The notes below the pieces were generated by a model. That model had not been told where the DNA came from and ran no database searches. It saw only the letters and a program-made list of their open reading frames with translations. DNA of 64,000 nucleotides from Martinezella miluonensis (GTDB lineage: Bacteria > Pseudomonadota > Alphaproteobacteria > Rhizobiales > Rhizobiaceae), in NCBI RefSeq assembly GCF_900094545.1, contig NZ_FMAH01000003.1, positions 124,001 to 188,000 of the forward strand, read 5' to 3'. Shown piece by piece: positions 18,596 through 30,435 of this stretch. Made by a program: the position numbers and the translations under genes. How positions within the stretch are numbered: position 1 is the stretch's first letter; each line of letters opens with the position of its first letter.

Positions 18596-19606
18596 CTAGG
18601 GTCGAACGATAACCTTGATCTCGCCCGATAGCGGGGCGCTGCCGACAACCTCGGCGACATCCTCAAGACCTATGGTCTTCGTCACCAGGGAATCCAGCTC
18701 CAATACGCCGCTTGCCACCATCGCCGCAGCGCGCGAATGGGTAAACGGGTTGAGATAGGCCGGCCTCATCTCGACTTCGTTGACGAGCAGATCGAAAGGC
18801 AGAACAGGCACTTCAAGTCCAGCCGGCGTCACGCCGAACAGGATAAAAGCGCCGCCACGCCGCACCATCCTGACACCGGTCTGCAAGGTCTCGGGAACGC
18901 CGGCACATTCGATGACGACATCGGCGCCGCCATGGGTACGCTCCCGTACCGAAGCGACGGTGTCCGAGGCAGCCGGATCGAAGGCATGCGTAGCACCTAA
19001 ACGCAGCGCGGCTTCGCGCCGCGATAGCTGACGCGTGATCAGGATCACCTCACCGGCACCGGCCTGTCGCGCCAGCTGCACCATCAGCAGCCCGATCACC
19101 CCTCCGCCGAGGATCGCGATGGCATCGCCTGGGCGAATCCGCGCCTTGTCGATGGCGTGAATGCAGCATGCCAGCGGCTCGCAAAAGGCGCCGTGGACGG
19201 GATCGAGATCGGGCGGCAGCACGAATGCCTGGCTGCTCGGCACCGCCGCATATTCGGCAAAGCCGCCATCCCGGGTCACGCCGATTGCGTTCAGGTTCTC
19301 GCAAAGGTTCGGTCGCCCGCGCCGGCAGGCCGCGCAAGCGCCACAAGCGATATTCGGGTCGACGGTAACGAGCTCGCCGCCATTGAACGCCGAAACGCCA
19401 TCGCCAACCTCCTCCACAAGACCGCAGAATTCATGGCCCAGGGTCACCGGGATCGCCGTCGGATACTCGCCCTTGAACATATGACGATCCGAGCCGCAGA
19501 TGCCAGCGGCCAGCACCCGGACAACGAGCTCGCCCGGTCCGGCGCTTGGCCTTTCAACGTTGCGCATGGTCATGGACCCGACCGCTTCCAAACGTACTGC
19601 CCTCAT
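18596..19606 (-). CDS. Zinc-dependent alcohol/polyol dehydrogenase (MDR family)
   Basis: A 336-residue medium-chain dehydrogenase. Catalytic zinc ligands are in AAGICGSDRH and LGHEFCGLVEEVG. The structural zinc site is the four-Cys lobe CGACAACRRGRPNLC, and the Rossmann motif is ILGGGVIGLL. Overall it resembles the sorbitol/threonine dehydrogenase branch, which oxidises polyols or secondary alcohols with NAD(P). The start at 19606 has GGAGGAG just upstream; longer in-frame starts lack a ribosome site. It stands alone between kdp and a Tim44-like gene, so context gives no substrate. Confidence 0.85.
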   Translation of the reverse strand: MRAVRLEAVGSMTMRNVERPSAGPGELVVRVLAAGICGSDRHMFKGEYPTAIPVTLGHEFCGLVEEVGDGVSAFNGGELVTVDPNIACGACAACRRGRPNLCENLNAIGVTRDGGFAEYAAVPSSQAFVLPPDLDPVHGAFCEPLACCIHAIDKARIRPGDAIAILGGGVIGLLMVQLARQAGAGEVILITRQLSRREAALRLGATHAFDPAASDTVASVRERTHGGADVVIECAGVPETLQTGVRMVRRGGAFILFGVTPAGLEVPVLPFDLLVNEVEMRPAYLNPFTHSRAAAMVASGVLELDSLVTKTIGLEDVAEVVGSAPLSGEIKVIVRP

Positions 19607-20009
19607 TCTCCTCCTCCGATTACAGCGCCCGACGAGTTGACGTCGCAGCACCACTCCCTTCGGCATACTATAGCGTGATACCCGGCGGCGTGAAGAACCC
19701 GGCCCGCGAGACAGATGAGAAATGCATCTCCTTTGCCTCAGCCAGAAGAACCGACCTGACGGAGATGCCAGCGGTCGCAGCTGCCTTCAGAGGCATTGCT
19801 GGCCTTGAAAGAGGCGCAGATAATGAGCGGGACGGGTGCGGTATCATTTCCACACCCGTCCCGCTCAAGGGTTCCGGAGAATATCAGAACGGTCGTCAAG
19901 ACCGGCGGCAAATGCCGCTTGAATGCAGGGATGCGGGCCGGCAAAAGGAACATGATCGGCTAATTGCCCCCAGACATATCGAGGAGCAATCTCTTTACCG
20001 AAGACGGGT
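19607..20009. other. Intergenic stretch with long inverted repeat
   Basis: About 400 bases without a supported gene. At 19825-19866 lies a perfect 14-base inverted repeat (GAGCGGGACGGGTG ... CACCCGTCCCGCTC) with a 14-base loop, which may end transcription of the Tim44-like gene to its right. Open frames on both strands at 19668-19953 overlap it; they read like products of a dispersed rhizobial intergenic repeat rather than genes, but I cannot verify copy number from this window. Confidence 0.5.
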
Positions 20010-21020
20010 TCAGCCGTGGTTGGATTCCGTTCCCTGGATCGCCGAAAGTATCCAGTCCGCGCCGGACTTGCGCACGAAAGTCCAGAGCTCGACCGTTTCC
20101 GAGGGGTTGCGATCGTCACCATTAACGAGCTTGCCCGTCGTGCGATCAAGCATGGCATCGATGCTGGAATAGCGCATAGCAAGCGTCGCATACTCCGCAT
20201 TGTCCTCGCGCCAGGCCTCGGCAATATCGCCCTGCAGCAGACGAACGTCGGAGACGCTGTTGCGCACGCCGTTGGTGGCGTTCTCCCCAAGCTCCTCTGC
20301 CAGGTAGGACATTGCCTCCGGCGTGGTCAGCCGGCGCAACGTCGCATAGTCTTCCTTGCCATAGGCTGTCTGGACTTCGGTGAGAAGCCGCTCGAAGCGA
20401 TCAAGATCGGCTTGCTGCAGCCCGATCTCGTCGCTGGCCTGCCGCGTTTTATGCGCGGCGGCTGCCGTCCCGCCGCCGATTGTCGGGATGGAAAAGGAAG
20501 GGCGCGGCGACGCACCGGCATTGTTCATCGGGTTCGTATTGTAGGACTGGCCCGACCCCGGCGCCGCATATTGCCCGCGCTGGCGATTTGCGAAGAACCG
20601 CATGGCAAAGCTGATCAGCAGCACGATCAGGCCGATCTGCAGCAACATGCCAAGGAAGCCGACACCTCCGCCGAAGCCATGGCCGAGCAGCATGCCGAGA
20701 AGACCACCGGCGATCAATCCGCCGATCATCGATCCGCCGAAACCACCAAAGAAGCCCGGGCGCTGCTGGCCGGCGATCGGCGGTTGCGTGGCGGTTTGCG
20801 GCTGCTGCGGCCTGGGTGTCATCGTCCGGTCGATCGGAGCGGCTTGCGTCGGAGCCGTCCGCGTTGTGGCAGGCGCGTCGAAAGTCCGCGTTCCGCGGCT
20901 GCCGAACCCGCTGGAGCCGGCACGACGTGCGTCGGCAACATCGAAGGTCGCTAGAGCAGACGCGGCAGCGAGCACGACGATGGCTGCGATCTTGGCAAAA
21001 CGGGGACCTACCCTGAGCAT
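20010..21020 (-). CDS. Tim44-like domain membrane protein
   Basis: A 336-residue protein. An N-terminal signal or anchor (residues 7-24) is followed by a low-complexity Pro/Gln/Thr/Arg segment, a Gly-rich hydrophobic region (FFGGFGGSMIGGLIAGGLLG) and a second membrane segment (IGLIVLLISFAMRFF). The C-terminal part (from about DEIGLQQADLDRFERLLTEV) has the Tim44-like fold: YATLRRLTTPEAMSYLAEEL and VELWTFVRKSGADWILSAIQ. Bacterial members are inner-membrane proteins of unclear function. The start at 21020 has AGGAGAG upstream; a longer in-frame start at 21104 is less likely. Confidence 0.8.
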   Translation of the reverse strand: MLRVGPRFAKIAAIVVLAAASALATFDVADARRAGSSGFGSRGTRTFDAPATTRTAPTQAAPIDRTMTPRPQQPQTATQPPIAGQQRPGFFGGFGGSMIGGLIAGGLLGMLLGHGFGGGVGFLGMLLQIGLIVLLISFAMRFFANRQRGQYAAPGSGQSYNTNPMNNAGASPRPSFSIPTIGGGTAAAAHKTRQASDEIGLQQADLDRFERLLTEVQTAYGKEDYATLRRLTTPEAMSYLAEELGENATNGVRNSVSDVRLLQGDIAEAWREDNAEYATLAMRYSSIDAMLDRTTGKLVNGDDRNPSETVELWTFVRKSGADWILSAIQGTESNHG

Positions 21021-21220
21021 TTGCTCTCCTGTGATTGAGCGGAACAACGATTTTGGCTGGATATGGGGATGGCGGGTTGCGATTGTAAGTTGGTGCGCCT
21101 TCAAATCTCAAACCACAGCGCGCTTTATATTAGCCGGCTCGATGAATTTCGCCTCGAACGCCCCAGAAACATTGAGCTTTCCGGCCTCGGGGGATCGGTT
21201 AGCGGCCTCGCCGTCAAAAC

Positions 21221-21442
21221 CTAATTTTCCTCGACGCCCTCGAGCAACCCGTCATAGACCTCCATCAGCGCATTGGTGATCGCCTGCCCAAGTGTATTGC
21301 CGGCCGCGCGAACCTCGTCGTCCGTACCGTCGCGCGCCGCCCTGGCCAGCTCGAAGCCTTCGCCGCTGACGATCTGCTTTGCCACTTCGATGGCCCAGAG
21401 GCCGAAGTCGCCACGATTGTCGATCTTGATCGGGTCTTCCAT
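21221..21442 (-). CDS. Small acidic hypothetical protein
   Basis: A 73-residue soluble acidic protein (MEDPIKIDNRGDFGLWAIEV at the start, LLEGVEEN at the end). I recognise no family. It is predicted mostly helical with no membrane segment or metal motif. AGGACAGG precedes the ATG. Neighbours (Tim44-like gene downstream, HU to the right) give no functional hint. Confidence 0.6.
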   Translation of the reverse strand: MEDPIKIDNRGDFGLWAIEVAKQIVSGEGFELARAARDGTDDEVRAAGNTLGQAITNALMEVYDGLLEGVEEN

Positions 21443-21607
21443 TACCTGTCCTATTCACTGGTCTTCGTTCATCGCTGTCAGGCTCTATACGCTCAAGCTG
21501 AGCAAAGCGAGCATTGATGCGCGGCCAAGACATCGCGCTCGATCAGATATGGGGCATTGTAGCGACTGTCCACTCCGGAAGCGCGCTTCGAGGAGGCTCT
21601 GAGTCTG

Positions 21608-21808
21608 ATGCCAAAGGCGGATCGCCGGAGCCGTGGCAGGAAGCGCTCATACTATCGCTGAGGCCATCAATGCCGCCGCACCACCCGGGATCGGGCGGCT
21701 GCAAGGGCGAAAGAGGCCATCGAAACGTTGGAAATTGTGGAAATGCGCCTTTCTGAGCCCTCAAAGACCAAGAGCCCCCGTGACAATGACCGGCTGCAAT
21801 GGAAATGA
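21608..21808 (+). pseudogene. Small ORF interrupted by an in-frame TGA
   Basis: From ATG 21608, which has GAGGAGG upstream, the frame reads MPKADRRSRGRKRSYYR and meets TGA at 21659-21661. It then stays open in the same frame for 48 more codons, with a protein-like second half (AKEAIETLEIVEMRLSEPS) ending at TGA 21806-21808. One TGG-to-TGA change would explain the split. It may be a decayed small basic gene or a chance frame; it ends 30 bases before the HU gene. Confidence 0.35.
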
Positions 21809-21837
21809 TTCCGCTGTAACCATTGCGGGGAAGCATC

Positions 21838-22116
21838 ATGACCACCACCAATGAAATCGCAGACAAGATTGCCGCTGATCACAAGCTGACCAAGGCTCAA
21901 GGCAAGGCCATCGTCGAAGCCGTTTTTGCGTCCATCGCCGGAGCAGCGTCTTCCGGCGCCGAGACCTCCATTCCAGGCTTCGGCAAATTCAAGGTAAAGG
22001 ACACGCCGGAGCGTGAAGCACGCAATCCGGGAACGGGCGCAACCATCAAGGTTGCTGCGGCAAGGAAGCTCGCTTTCACGCCCGCAAAGGCGTTGAAGGA
22101 TGCGCTCAACAAGTAG
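21838..22116 (+). CDS. HU-family nucleoid DNA-binding protein
   Basis: A 92-residue HU/IHF-family protein. The N-terminal helices include EIADKIAADHKLTKAQGKAI. The beta-arm region has PGFGKFKVKDTPEREARNP followed by GTGATIKVAAARKLAFTP, where the usual Pro-containing tip is recognisable. It bends and compacts DNA as a dimer. The ATG at 21838 has GGGGAAG at seven bases; an in-frame TTG at 21823 overlaps that ribosome site and is rejected. It differs from core HU in its KAAxARK-to-KVAAARK arm tip, so it may be a secondary HU paralogue. Confidence 0.88.
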   Translation: MTTTNEIADKIAADHKLTKAQGKAIVEAVFASIAGAASSGAETSIPGFGKFKVKDTPEREARNPGTGATIKVAAARKLAFTPAKALKDALNK

Positions 22117-22262
22117 TCCTTTGCCTTGAGCCATCGAGGCTCGATGCATCGAACGGCCGGCCTTGAGGGGTGAAGCCGGCCGTTGGTGCGCGCAAACTCA
22201 TCAAGATGGGGATGCGCTCGCCATGAAGCACAATATTGTCCGCCGCCCGCGCGAGGCCTCGC

Positions 22263-23096
22263 CTAGCTTGCCCGGCGGCTATCGAGATAGGCTCTCAGCG
22301 CTGCGGCTTCGTCCGTCTGGATCGCGGAGATGCCTGCATCGATCAGGCGCCCCCAGATCGCTTCCGGATCCTTCAGCGCCGTGGAATCGGTAAAGCCTGC
22401 ACAAGAAACCGAGTCGAGCGTGTTGACCCAAAGCGCGATGCCGGCCTTCCGGAAAAGCGCCTGCCGCTCTGCGACCTGTTCCAGCCTGTCGAAATAGATT
22501 TCGCAGAGGAACGGGTTCAGTTGGAACAGAAGATCCAACTGGCTGCCGACATCCGGAGCCTCGAGGCGTGTCTTGGCCATGAAGGGAACGGCCTGCGCCG
22601 ACACATTGGCGCGGATCCATGCGAGATCCTCACCCGTCTTTAGATCGCCCCAGAAATCGACTTGCTGATCGACGCCCATCGCACGGGCGCAGGCGATCAC
22701 ATCCGGGATCATGTGCCTGCGTTTGACGTCGAGATGGATGAAGATACGACCTCGCGTCAGATCGAAGACATCCTTCAGGCTCGGCAACTTTTCCTCTGTC
22801 ATCGGGTTCGCCTCGCCGCCATCCCGATCGCGCAGGCTAAGACTGGATAATTGCTGCAGTGTCAGCGCCTCGGGCTCCTGATCGCGGCCCGCCATCCGCT
22901 CGAGCGTATCGTCATGCAGAAGGAAAAGTTCGCCGTCGTTGCTGCGCCGCACGTCGATCTCGACCACGTCGTAACCGGCTGAAATGGCCCGCTCGATCGA
23001 AAGCAGGCTGTTTTCCGGTGCTGCGCGCCAAATGCCGCGATGAACGACGATTGCGCAGTCGCGTGCCGGATCGGCGATATAGTCGATATAGTTCAT
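22263..23096 (-). CDS. Glycerophosphodiester phosphodiesterase-family protein
   Basis: A 277-residue TIM-barrel GDPD protein. The N-terminal catalytic motif VVHRGIWRAAPENSLLSIER contains the first His, Arg and the Glu-Asn pair; VEIDVRRSNDGELFLLHDD supplies Glu, Asp and the second His. It hydrolyses glycerophosphodiesters to glycerol-3-phosphate and an alcohol. No signal peptide is seen, so it is probably cytoplasmic. The start at 23096 follows AAAGGGG; a longer in-frame start (23129) is unlikely. It is monocistronic here. Confidence 0.85.
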   Translation of the reverse strand: MNYIDYIADPARDCAIVVHRGIWRAAPENSLLSIERAISAGYDVVEIDVRRSNDGELFLLHDDTLERMAGRDQEPEALTLQQLSSLSLRDRDGGEANPMTEEKLPSLKDVFDLTRGRIFIHLDVKRRHMIPDVIACARAMGVDQQVDFWGDLKTGEDLAWIRANVSAQAVPFMAKTRLEAPDVGSQLDLLFQLNPFLCEIYFDRLEQVAERQALFRKAGIALWVNTLDSVSCAGFTDSTALKDPEAIWGRLIDAGISAIQTDEAAALRAYLDSRRAS

Positions 23097-23306
23097 GATG
23101 CGCCCCTTTCTCGCCGTGGACGCTTGCACGGCTCTCTCCGCAACCGGACGTCTCGTTCGGGGCTATCACAGGACTTTGTCAGATCTGCAAAGCGCATTGC
23201 GAGCTGCAGCGGCTATGACATGCACGTTCAAGACATCAATCGCAGCCGCGCGGCTACGATTGGAAACGCACGAGCCGTGCCAGTCAGCTCGTAGTCGGTC
23301 GAGATC

Positions 23307-26424
<3,118 letters not shown>

Positions 26425-26504
26425 TACCTTTGCTGGCCGGTCGCTTGTGGGATGAGAGAAAGCGTTTAGCGGCTTCTCGCCTGCATCCCGCGACAAAGAA
26501 GGGG

Positions 26505-26900
26505 TTAACGTGTCCAAAATCGTTCCAATCCGTGTCTGACATTGGCGACATCCTCCTCCGTTCCCAAGAGCTCGAACCGATATAGAAACGGCACCTTGCA
26601 TTTGGTGGAGATAATGTCGCCGGCGATACCGTAGGTCGCCCCGAAGTTGCTGTTGCCCGCGGCGATGACACCGCGGATTTTCGAACGGTTATCCGCATCG
26701 TTGAGGAAACGGATCACCTGCTTGGGCACGGCGCCCTTGCCCCCTTCGCCGCAATAGGTCGGGACGATGAGGACATAGGGACGGGCAGCTCGAAGCTCTT
26801 CTCCCGCGCCGAGCGGAATGCGAGCGGCCGACAAGGCAAGCTTGGCAACGAAACGATAGGTGTTTTCAGATCTGCTGGAGAAATAGATGAGCTCGCCCAC
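26505..26900 (-). CDS. nrdI: NrdI flavodoxin-like protein
   Basis: A 131-residue flavodoxin-like protein starting [18 protein letters not shown] (GTG start with GAGGAG nine bases upstream). FMN-binding loops are visible: [21 protein letters not shown] and [10 protein letters not shown]. NrdI supplies oxidant to assemble the Mn-tyrosyl cofactor of NrdF. It lies between nrdH (11 bases) and nrdE (80 bases) in the operon. Confidence 0.93.
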   Translation of the reverse strand: MGELIYFSSRSENTYRFVAKLALSAARIPLGAGEELRAARPYVLIVPTYCGEGGKGAVPKQVIRFLNDADNRSKIRGVIAAGNSNFGATYGIAGDIISTKCKVPFLYRFELLGTEEDVANVRHGLERFWTR

Positions 26901-26911
26901 CGCTTGGCTCC

Positions 26912-27133
26912 TCAGGCGAGAGCGCTGATCATGTCAGGGCGAAAACCCGCCCAATGCTGCTCGCCGGCGACAACGACGGGGACCTGACGATAACCAAGAC
27001 CCTGCACCAGCTCATAGGCTGCGCTATCGGTGGACACGTCGATGATCGTGTAATCGATGCCCTGGCGGTCGAGCGCGCGCGTGGTTGCTGTGCACTGGAC
27101 GCAGGCGGGCTTGCTGTAGACGGTAATGCTCAT
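26912..27133 (-). CDS. nrdH: NrdH glutaredoxin-like redoxin
   Basis: A 73-residue NrdH-redoxin with the active-site pair in [14 protein letters not shown] (CVQC) and the C-terminal GYRQVPVV ... WAGFRPD stretch typical of NrdH. It passes electrons from thioredoxin reductase to NrdE. The ATG at 27133 has GAGGATAT upstream. It is first in nrdHIEF, about 455 bases from the promoter; the long leader is filled by a cobalamin riboswitch. Confidence 0.93.
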   Translation of the reverse strand: MSITVYSKPACVQCTATTRALDRQGIDYTIIDVSTDSAAYELVQGLGYRQVPVVVAGEQHWAGFRPDMISALA

Positions 27134-27391
27134 GAGATATCCTCGTATATTATAGTCATGCAAAAGCGTTCGTGCACCGAACAATGCCCGCAGTGGCAGA
27201 TGAAAATGGAGGCAGCCGCGACTGGTAGCCGGCCGCTTAGACGACCGTCATTCCCGTAGCCTGTTGTGGGTACTCGAAAACATGGATTCACCCCGAAGTT
27301 GTTCATGCGGGGCACTTGCGGCAGCGAAGGCGGCGGCAATCATGCCGCACGAGTCCTTGCTCGCCATACGGACACCCCGCCCGTGGACGCT

Positions 27392-27587
27392 ATGCTCGAG
27401 GCAGGTCTCCTGGCTCGCGGGTCGCAGCTCTCGATCTCACCTTCCCAAGACGCATGCGTCTCAGTGGCCATGTCGATCGAACGCTCGCCGCTCACAGTTG
27501 CGGGGGCAGCTACGGCTTGGCGATCATCATGCTCGCCGACCATATTCCCATCTTAGCCTCCAATCCTTGCGAATCGAAGGAACCTCG
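27392..27587 (-). promoter_or_regulatory. Cobalamin (B12) riboswitch in the nrdHIEF leader
   Basis: Read on the minus strand the leader contains, in order, ATGGGAATATGGT (P2/P3 region), CTGCCCCCGCAACTGTGAGC (the most conserved junction), GCCACTG (27462-27468), TTGGGAAGG and the B12 box AGCCAGGAGACCTGC (27401-27415). These are the diagnostic blocks of the cobalamin riboswitch in correct order and spacing. The expression platform would lie between 27134 and 27392; I could not decide between termination and translation control. Binding of adenosylcobalamin is expected to switch off the B12-independent reductase. Boundaries are approximate. Confidence 0.92.
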
Positions 27588-27625
27588 AACACTATATATA
27601 GTATCTGAGACTAAGAATGCGTCAA
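27588..27625 (-). promoter_or_regulatory. nrdHIEF promoter with overlapping NrdR-like box
   Basis: On the minus strand TTGACG (27620-27625) and TACTAT (27598-27603) are 16 bases apart, a fair sigma-70 pair. Overlapping the -10 is ATACTATATATAGTGTT (27588-27604), close to the NrdR box consensus (palindromic CAC-TATATA-GTG type). Transcription would start just before the riboswitch. No clear second NrdR box at the usual three-turn spacing was found. Confidence 0.65.
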
Positions 27626-27718
27626 CTGGTTCTCCGTCCCGAGATCCATTTCAACATTAATAATATGTGGGCAGCACCACCAAACCCTGCATCTTCTGGG
27701 CTCCCTTGCAAGTTTGCA

Positions 27719-28864
27719 TCAGGCAAAACGGGCCGGAAACATAGCCTTGTAGGAAGCTTCAAGATGCCGCCTCAGCTCATAAAGCAGCGCACAGATCACA
27801 AGCGTGGCAACAGCGATCGGGATAAAGAACGAGACGGACATGAGTCCCATCTGGTCCAGAGCATAGGCAATCAGCAGCATGACCGTCTGATGTAGTACGT
27901 AATAGGTCAGGATTGCCCTGTTCAGATAACGGATGACAGCATTCTCGGAATTGCACCAGATTTTTGCATAACCGAGAATGGCGACAATGGCGCACCACTG
28001 AAAAGTGCCTGCGAGGATTCTTCCCGCCAGCGCCTGCACCCCTTCGGGCTCGACCGCCGGCAGGGCTGGAAAGAGCAATGTCATAGCCACCGCGCTTGCC
28101 ACTGCCAGGATCAGCGCAGGCCTTCGCATATTGACGATTGCATCCCAATAGTCATTGCGCATCGCCATCGCCGCTGCGACAAAGAACGACGTGACGTAGA
28201 CGGCGTGGCTGTACCAGTCGTCCAGCATATTGGGCGTCGGCGGGAAGGCCGGCCGCAGCACCAGCCTCAGGACCACGAAATACAAGGCAGGGAGTATCAG
28301 GATCCATTTTCCCGTCAGCCAGATCGCCAGCCGATCGCCTGCGTTCGTCAGCAGCCGCGGCCACGCCGACAAGGCAAGCGTCAGAAGCGCGGTATAGACC
28401 CATAGATAGGCGAGATACCAGAGATGCTGCATTCCTGCGAGTTCCACATAGCCGCCATCCGGCAGTTGAACCGGCGTCCAGGTCACATAGTGCCAGAAGA
28501 CATCATAAAGGCTGATATTAACGCCCAATCCGGCATTCAGGGAAATATACATCTGCGGCGGTATCAGAAATAGAAGACCCAGCAGCAAAGGTATCAGCAA
28601 TTGCCTTGTACGCGCACTCCTCAGCTCATCCGGAGATTGCCGAGTCAGCAAGATACCCGTCACGGTGCCCGAAATGATGAACAGGAGGGACATTCGCCAG
28701 GGATGCGTCCATAAATGAATCATGTCGAAGAGAGGAAAGGTCTGGGGTGCCTTCAGCAGGAACTCTTTCGAGTCATAGATCAAGCTGACATGATAGATGA
28801 TCAGCAGCATGAAAGCCGCAACCCTGACAAAATCTAGATCATATCGACGCGGCGTCCTCTCCAT
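27719..28864 (-). CDS. Acyltransferase-3 family membrane protein
   Basis: A 381-residue polytopic protein with about ten hydrophobic segments. The N-terminal RRYDLDFVRVAAFMLLIIYH (conserved Arg and catalytic-type His) and PWRMSLLFIISGTVTGILL are the acyltransferase-3 signatures. Such proteins O-acylate extracellular polysaccharides, periplasmic glucans or lipids in the inner membrane. It is monocistronic between nrd and a FUSC gene; no polysaccharide genes are nearby, so the acceptor is unknown. Confidence 0.8.
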   Translation of the reverse strand: MERTPRRYDLDFVRVAAFMLLIIYHVSLIYDSKEFLLKAPQTFPLFDMIHLWTHPWRMSLLFIISGTVTGILLTRQSPDELRSARTRQLLIPLLLGLLFLIPPQMYISLNAGLGVNISLYDVFWHYVTWTPVQLPDGGYVELAGMQHLWYLAYLWVYTALLTLALSAWPRLLTNAGDRLAIWLTGKWILILPALYFVVLRLVLRPAFPPTPNMLDDWYSHAVYVTSFFVAAAMAMRNDYWDAIVNMRRPALILAVASAVAMTLLFPALPAVEPEGVQALAGRILAGTFQWCAIVAILGYAKIWCNSENAVIRYLNRAILTYYVLHQTVMLLIAYALDQMGLMSVSFFIPIAVATLVICALLYELRRHLEASYKAMFPARFA

Positions 28865-29091
28865 AATTTAGCATATTGAACTTTACCCCTTAATGGACCG
28901 TCAAAAGGGGAATGCAATAAATCATAGCGCGCGAGATTAAGCTCCGTTTTTGACGACTCCAGACCCAGCATGAAGGTCATCAATATCCTGTAATTGCGGC
29001 ATTTTTCGTCCACCGACCCATCTCAATCCGATCGTCCGCATCGCCGCGCTCAAGGGAAGCAGCGGCCTTCCGAGACGTCGGCCGCCTGCCC

Positions 29092-30189
29092 TCAAATGAC
29101 CCGGCTTTCGCGGATGCGATCGGCGAGGTCCAGAAAGTTCTGGCGCAAGCGGCGCAGCGTGAAATCAAGGCCAAAGAGACGCCCGCTTTCGCGGAAGCCG
29201 ATCGACTGGGCAGCTTTCGAGTTCTGAAACGCTTCGAAAGCGGCTTCCAAAGCGCTATCGGCTTCGGACAGGCGCTCGGAATCGATCTCGCTTCCGTCGC
29301 GAAGGGCTTTCCCACAAGCCTGGGCAAAATCGGCCTGAGAACGTACGACCTGTGCAGCCTGCGGCCCGAGCGCCGCAACGACCTCGGCCGGAAACGGGGC
29401 TTCGAGCAGATGGCTGACATAGGTCATGTCATTGCGGATGCGCCATAGGGAGCGTGGAATAGCGTCGGAAATTCCCTGCCTTGCGAGCCACAGGGCGCGC
29501 TCGCGCTGCGCATCGGTCAACAGTGCCTCCGCAGCCACCAGGGATTGCCGCAGCCCGATATTGGCCTCCGTCGCCGACACCGCCTCTCCCTTCTCGGCGG
29601 CTGCCGCCAAAGTGCGCAATATCTGCGCCATCACGTCGAGCGCCGAGGCGAAGCGATCGAGCACCACCGTCCGCGATCGCGTCGGCAGGATGACGAGGCT
29701 GGCAAGCACCCCGATGACGCCTCCCAGCGTGATCTCGGCAATCCGGTCGATCACGAAAACTTCCACAGGAACCGCCTGGGAATGCGTGAGCATCACGATT
29801 GCCGCAGTCAGCCCGGCATTCCGCAGGCGCGGCGCGCGCATGGAAACGAAGCTGGTAATCCCGACGACGCAAATCAGTGCGATCCCGATTGGAAGCGGCT
29901 GATGCGGTGTCAGGAAGACTGCAACGCCGCCAAGCACCGCGCCAGCGACCGTCGCCACCAACCGGTCGACGGCCATGCCAGCCGTTGCGCCGACCGAGTT
30001 CTGCATGACGATCAACACCGTGAAGACGGCCCAATAGCCCTGCTGGAGATTAAGGAGCTGTGAAAGGCCATAGGTAACCGTGCAGGCAATCATGACCCGC
30101 AGCGCCTGTATCGCCGCGCGCTTGGTCTGGATCGAAGAGGTTTTCGGCGGAGCCGGAGGCTCACTTCGACGAGATGCTGTCTCGGTCAT
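29092..30189 (-). CDS. FUSC-family membrane protein
   Basis: A 365-residue protein with about six clustered hydrophobic segments in the first 180 residues (for example YGLSQLLNLQQGYWAVFTVL) and a helical soluble C-terminal half. This half-size layout fits the FUSC family, linked to aromatic-acid efflux and fusaric acid resistance. A motif like YWAVFTVLIVMQ in the N-terminal bundle is typical. No membrane-fusion partner gene is adjacent. The 227-base gap to its left (28865-29091) shows no supported feature. Confidence 0.8.
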   Translation of the reverse strand: MTETASRRSEPPAPPKTSSIQTKRAAIQALRVMIACTVTYGLSQLLNLQQGYWAVFTVLIVMQNSVGATAGMAVDRLVATVAGAVLGGVAVFLTPHQPLPIGIALICVVGITSFVSMRAPRLRNAGLTAAIVMLTHSQAVPVEVFVIDRIAEITLGGVIGVLASLVILPTRSRTVVLDRFASALDVMAQILRTLAAAAEKGEAVSATEANIGLRQSLVAAEALLTDAQRERALWLARQGISDAIPRSLWRIRNDMTYVSHLLEAPFPAEVVAALGPQAAQVVRSQADFAQACGKALRDGSEIDSERLSEADSALEAAFEAFQNSKAAQSIGFRESGRLFGLDFTLRRLRQNFLDLADRIRESRVI

Positions 30190-30368
30190 CGTGCCGCTTT
30201 CCGGATGGAGATGTGTGTTGACAATGGCCGTTCGGGTCTTGCCCCTCCCTCTCCTGCGGTGCCGGCGCTATCGACAGCTCCTTTCCAGACAATGGCAGCA
30301 TTCTTGCTGATGGGAAAGAAGCGCTGCGAAGCGGATCCGCAACGCCATGCCCTTTCAAACCATTGCGA

Positions 30369-30411
30369 TATCGAAATCCGGGCAATCGCTGTGATTGCCC
30401 GGATTTCGATA
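30369..30411. terminator. Long perfect inverted repeat, probable terminator
   Basis: Arms of 19 bases (30369-30387 and 30393-30411) pair perfectly around the five-base loop GCTGT; the core is CCGGGCAATC/GATTGCCCGG. It lies just downstream of the leftward DUF1269-type gene and upstream of the FUSC gene. No T-run follows on either strand, but the stem is strong enough to end or protect a transcript. Confidence 0.6.
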
Positions 30412-30435
30412 AGCTAAGGATATTACGACTTGTTG

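Noticed and set aside
21659..21661. In-frame TGA read as selenocysteine
   Set aside because: No SECIS-like hairpin was evident after the codon and the surrounding protein shows no redox motif; a nonsense mutation is simpler.
27130..27339. Short frame upstream of nrdH that could be a leader peptide
   Set aside because: It falls within the riboswitch expression platform and has no ribosome site; sequence there is explained by RNA structure.
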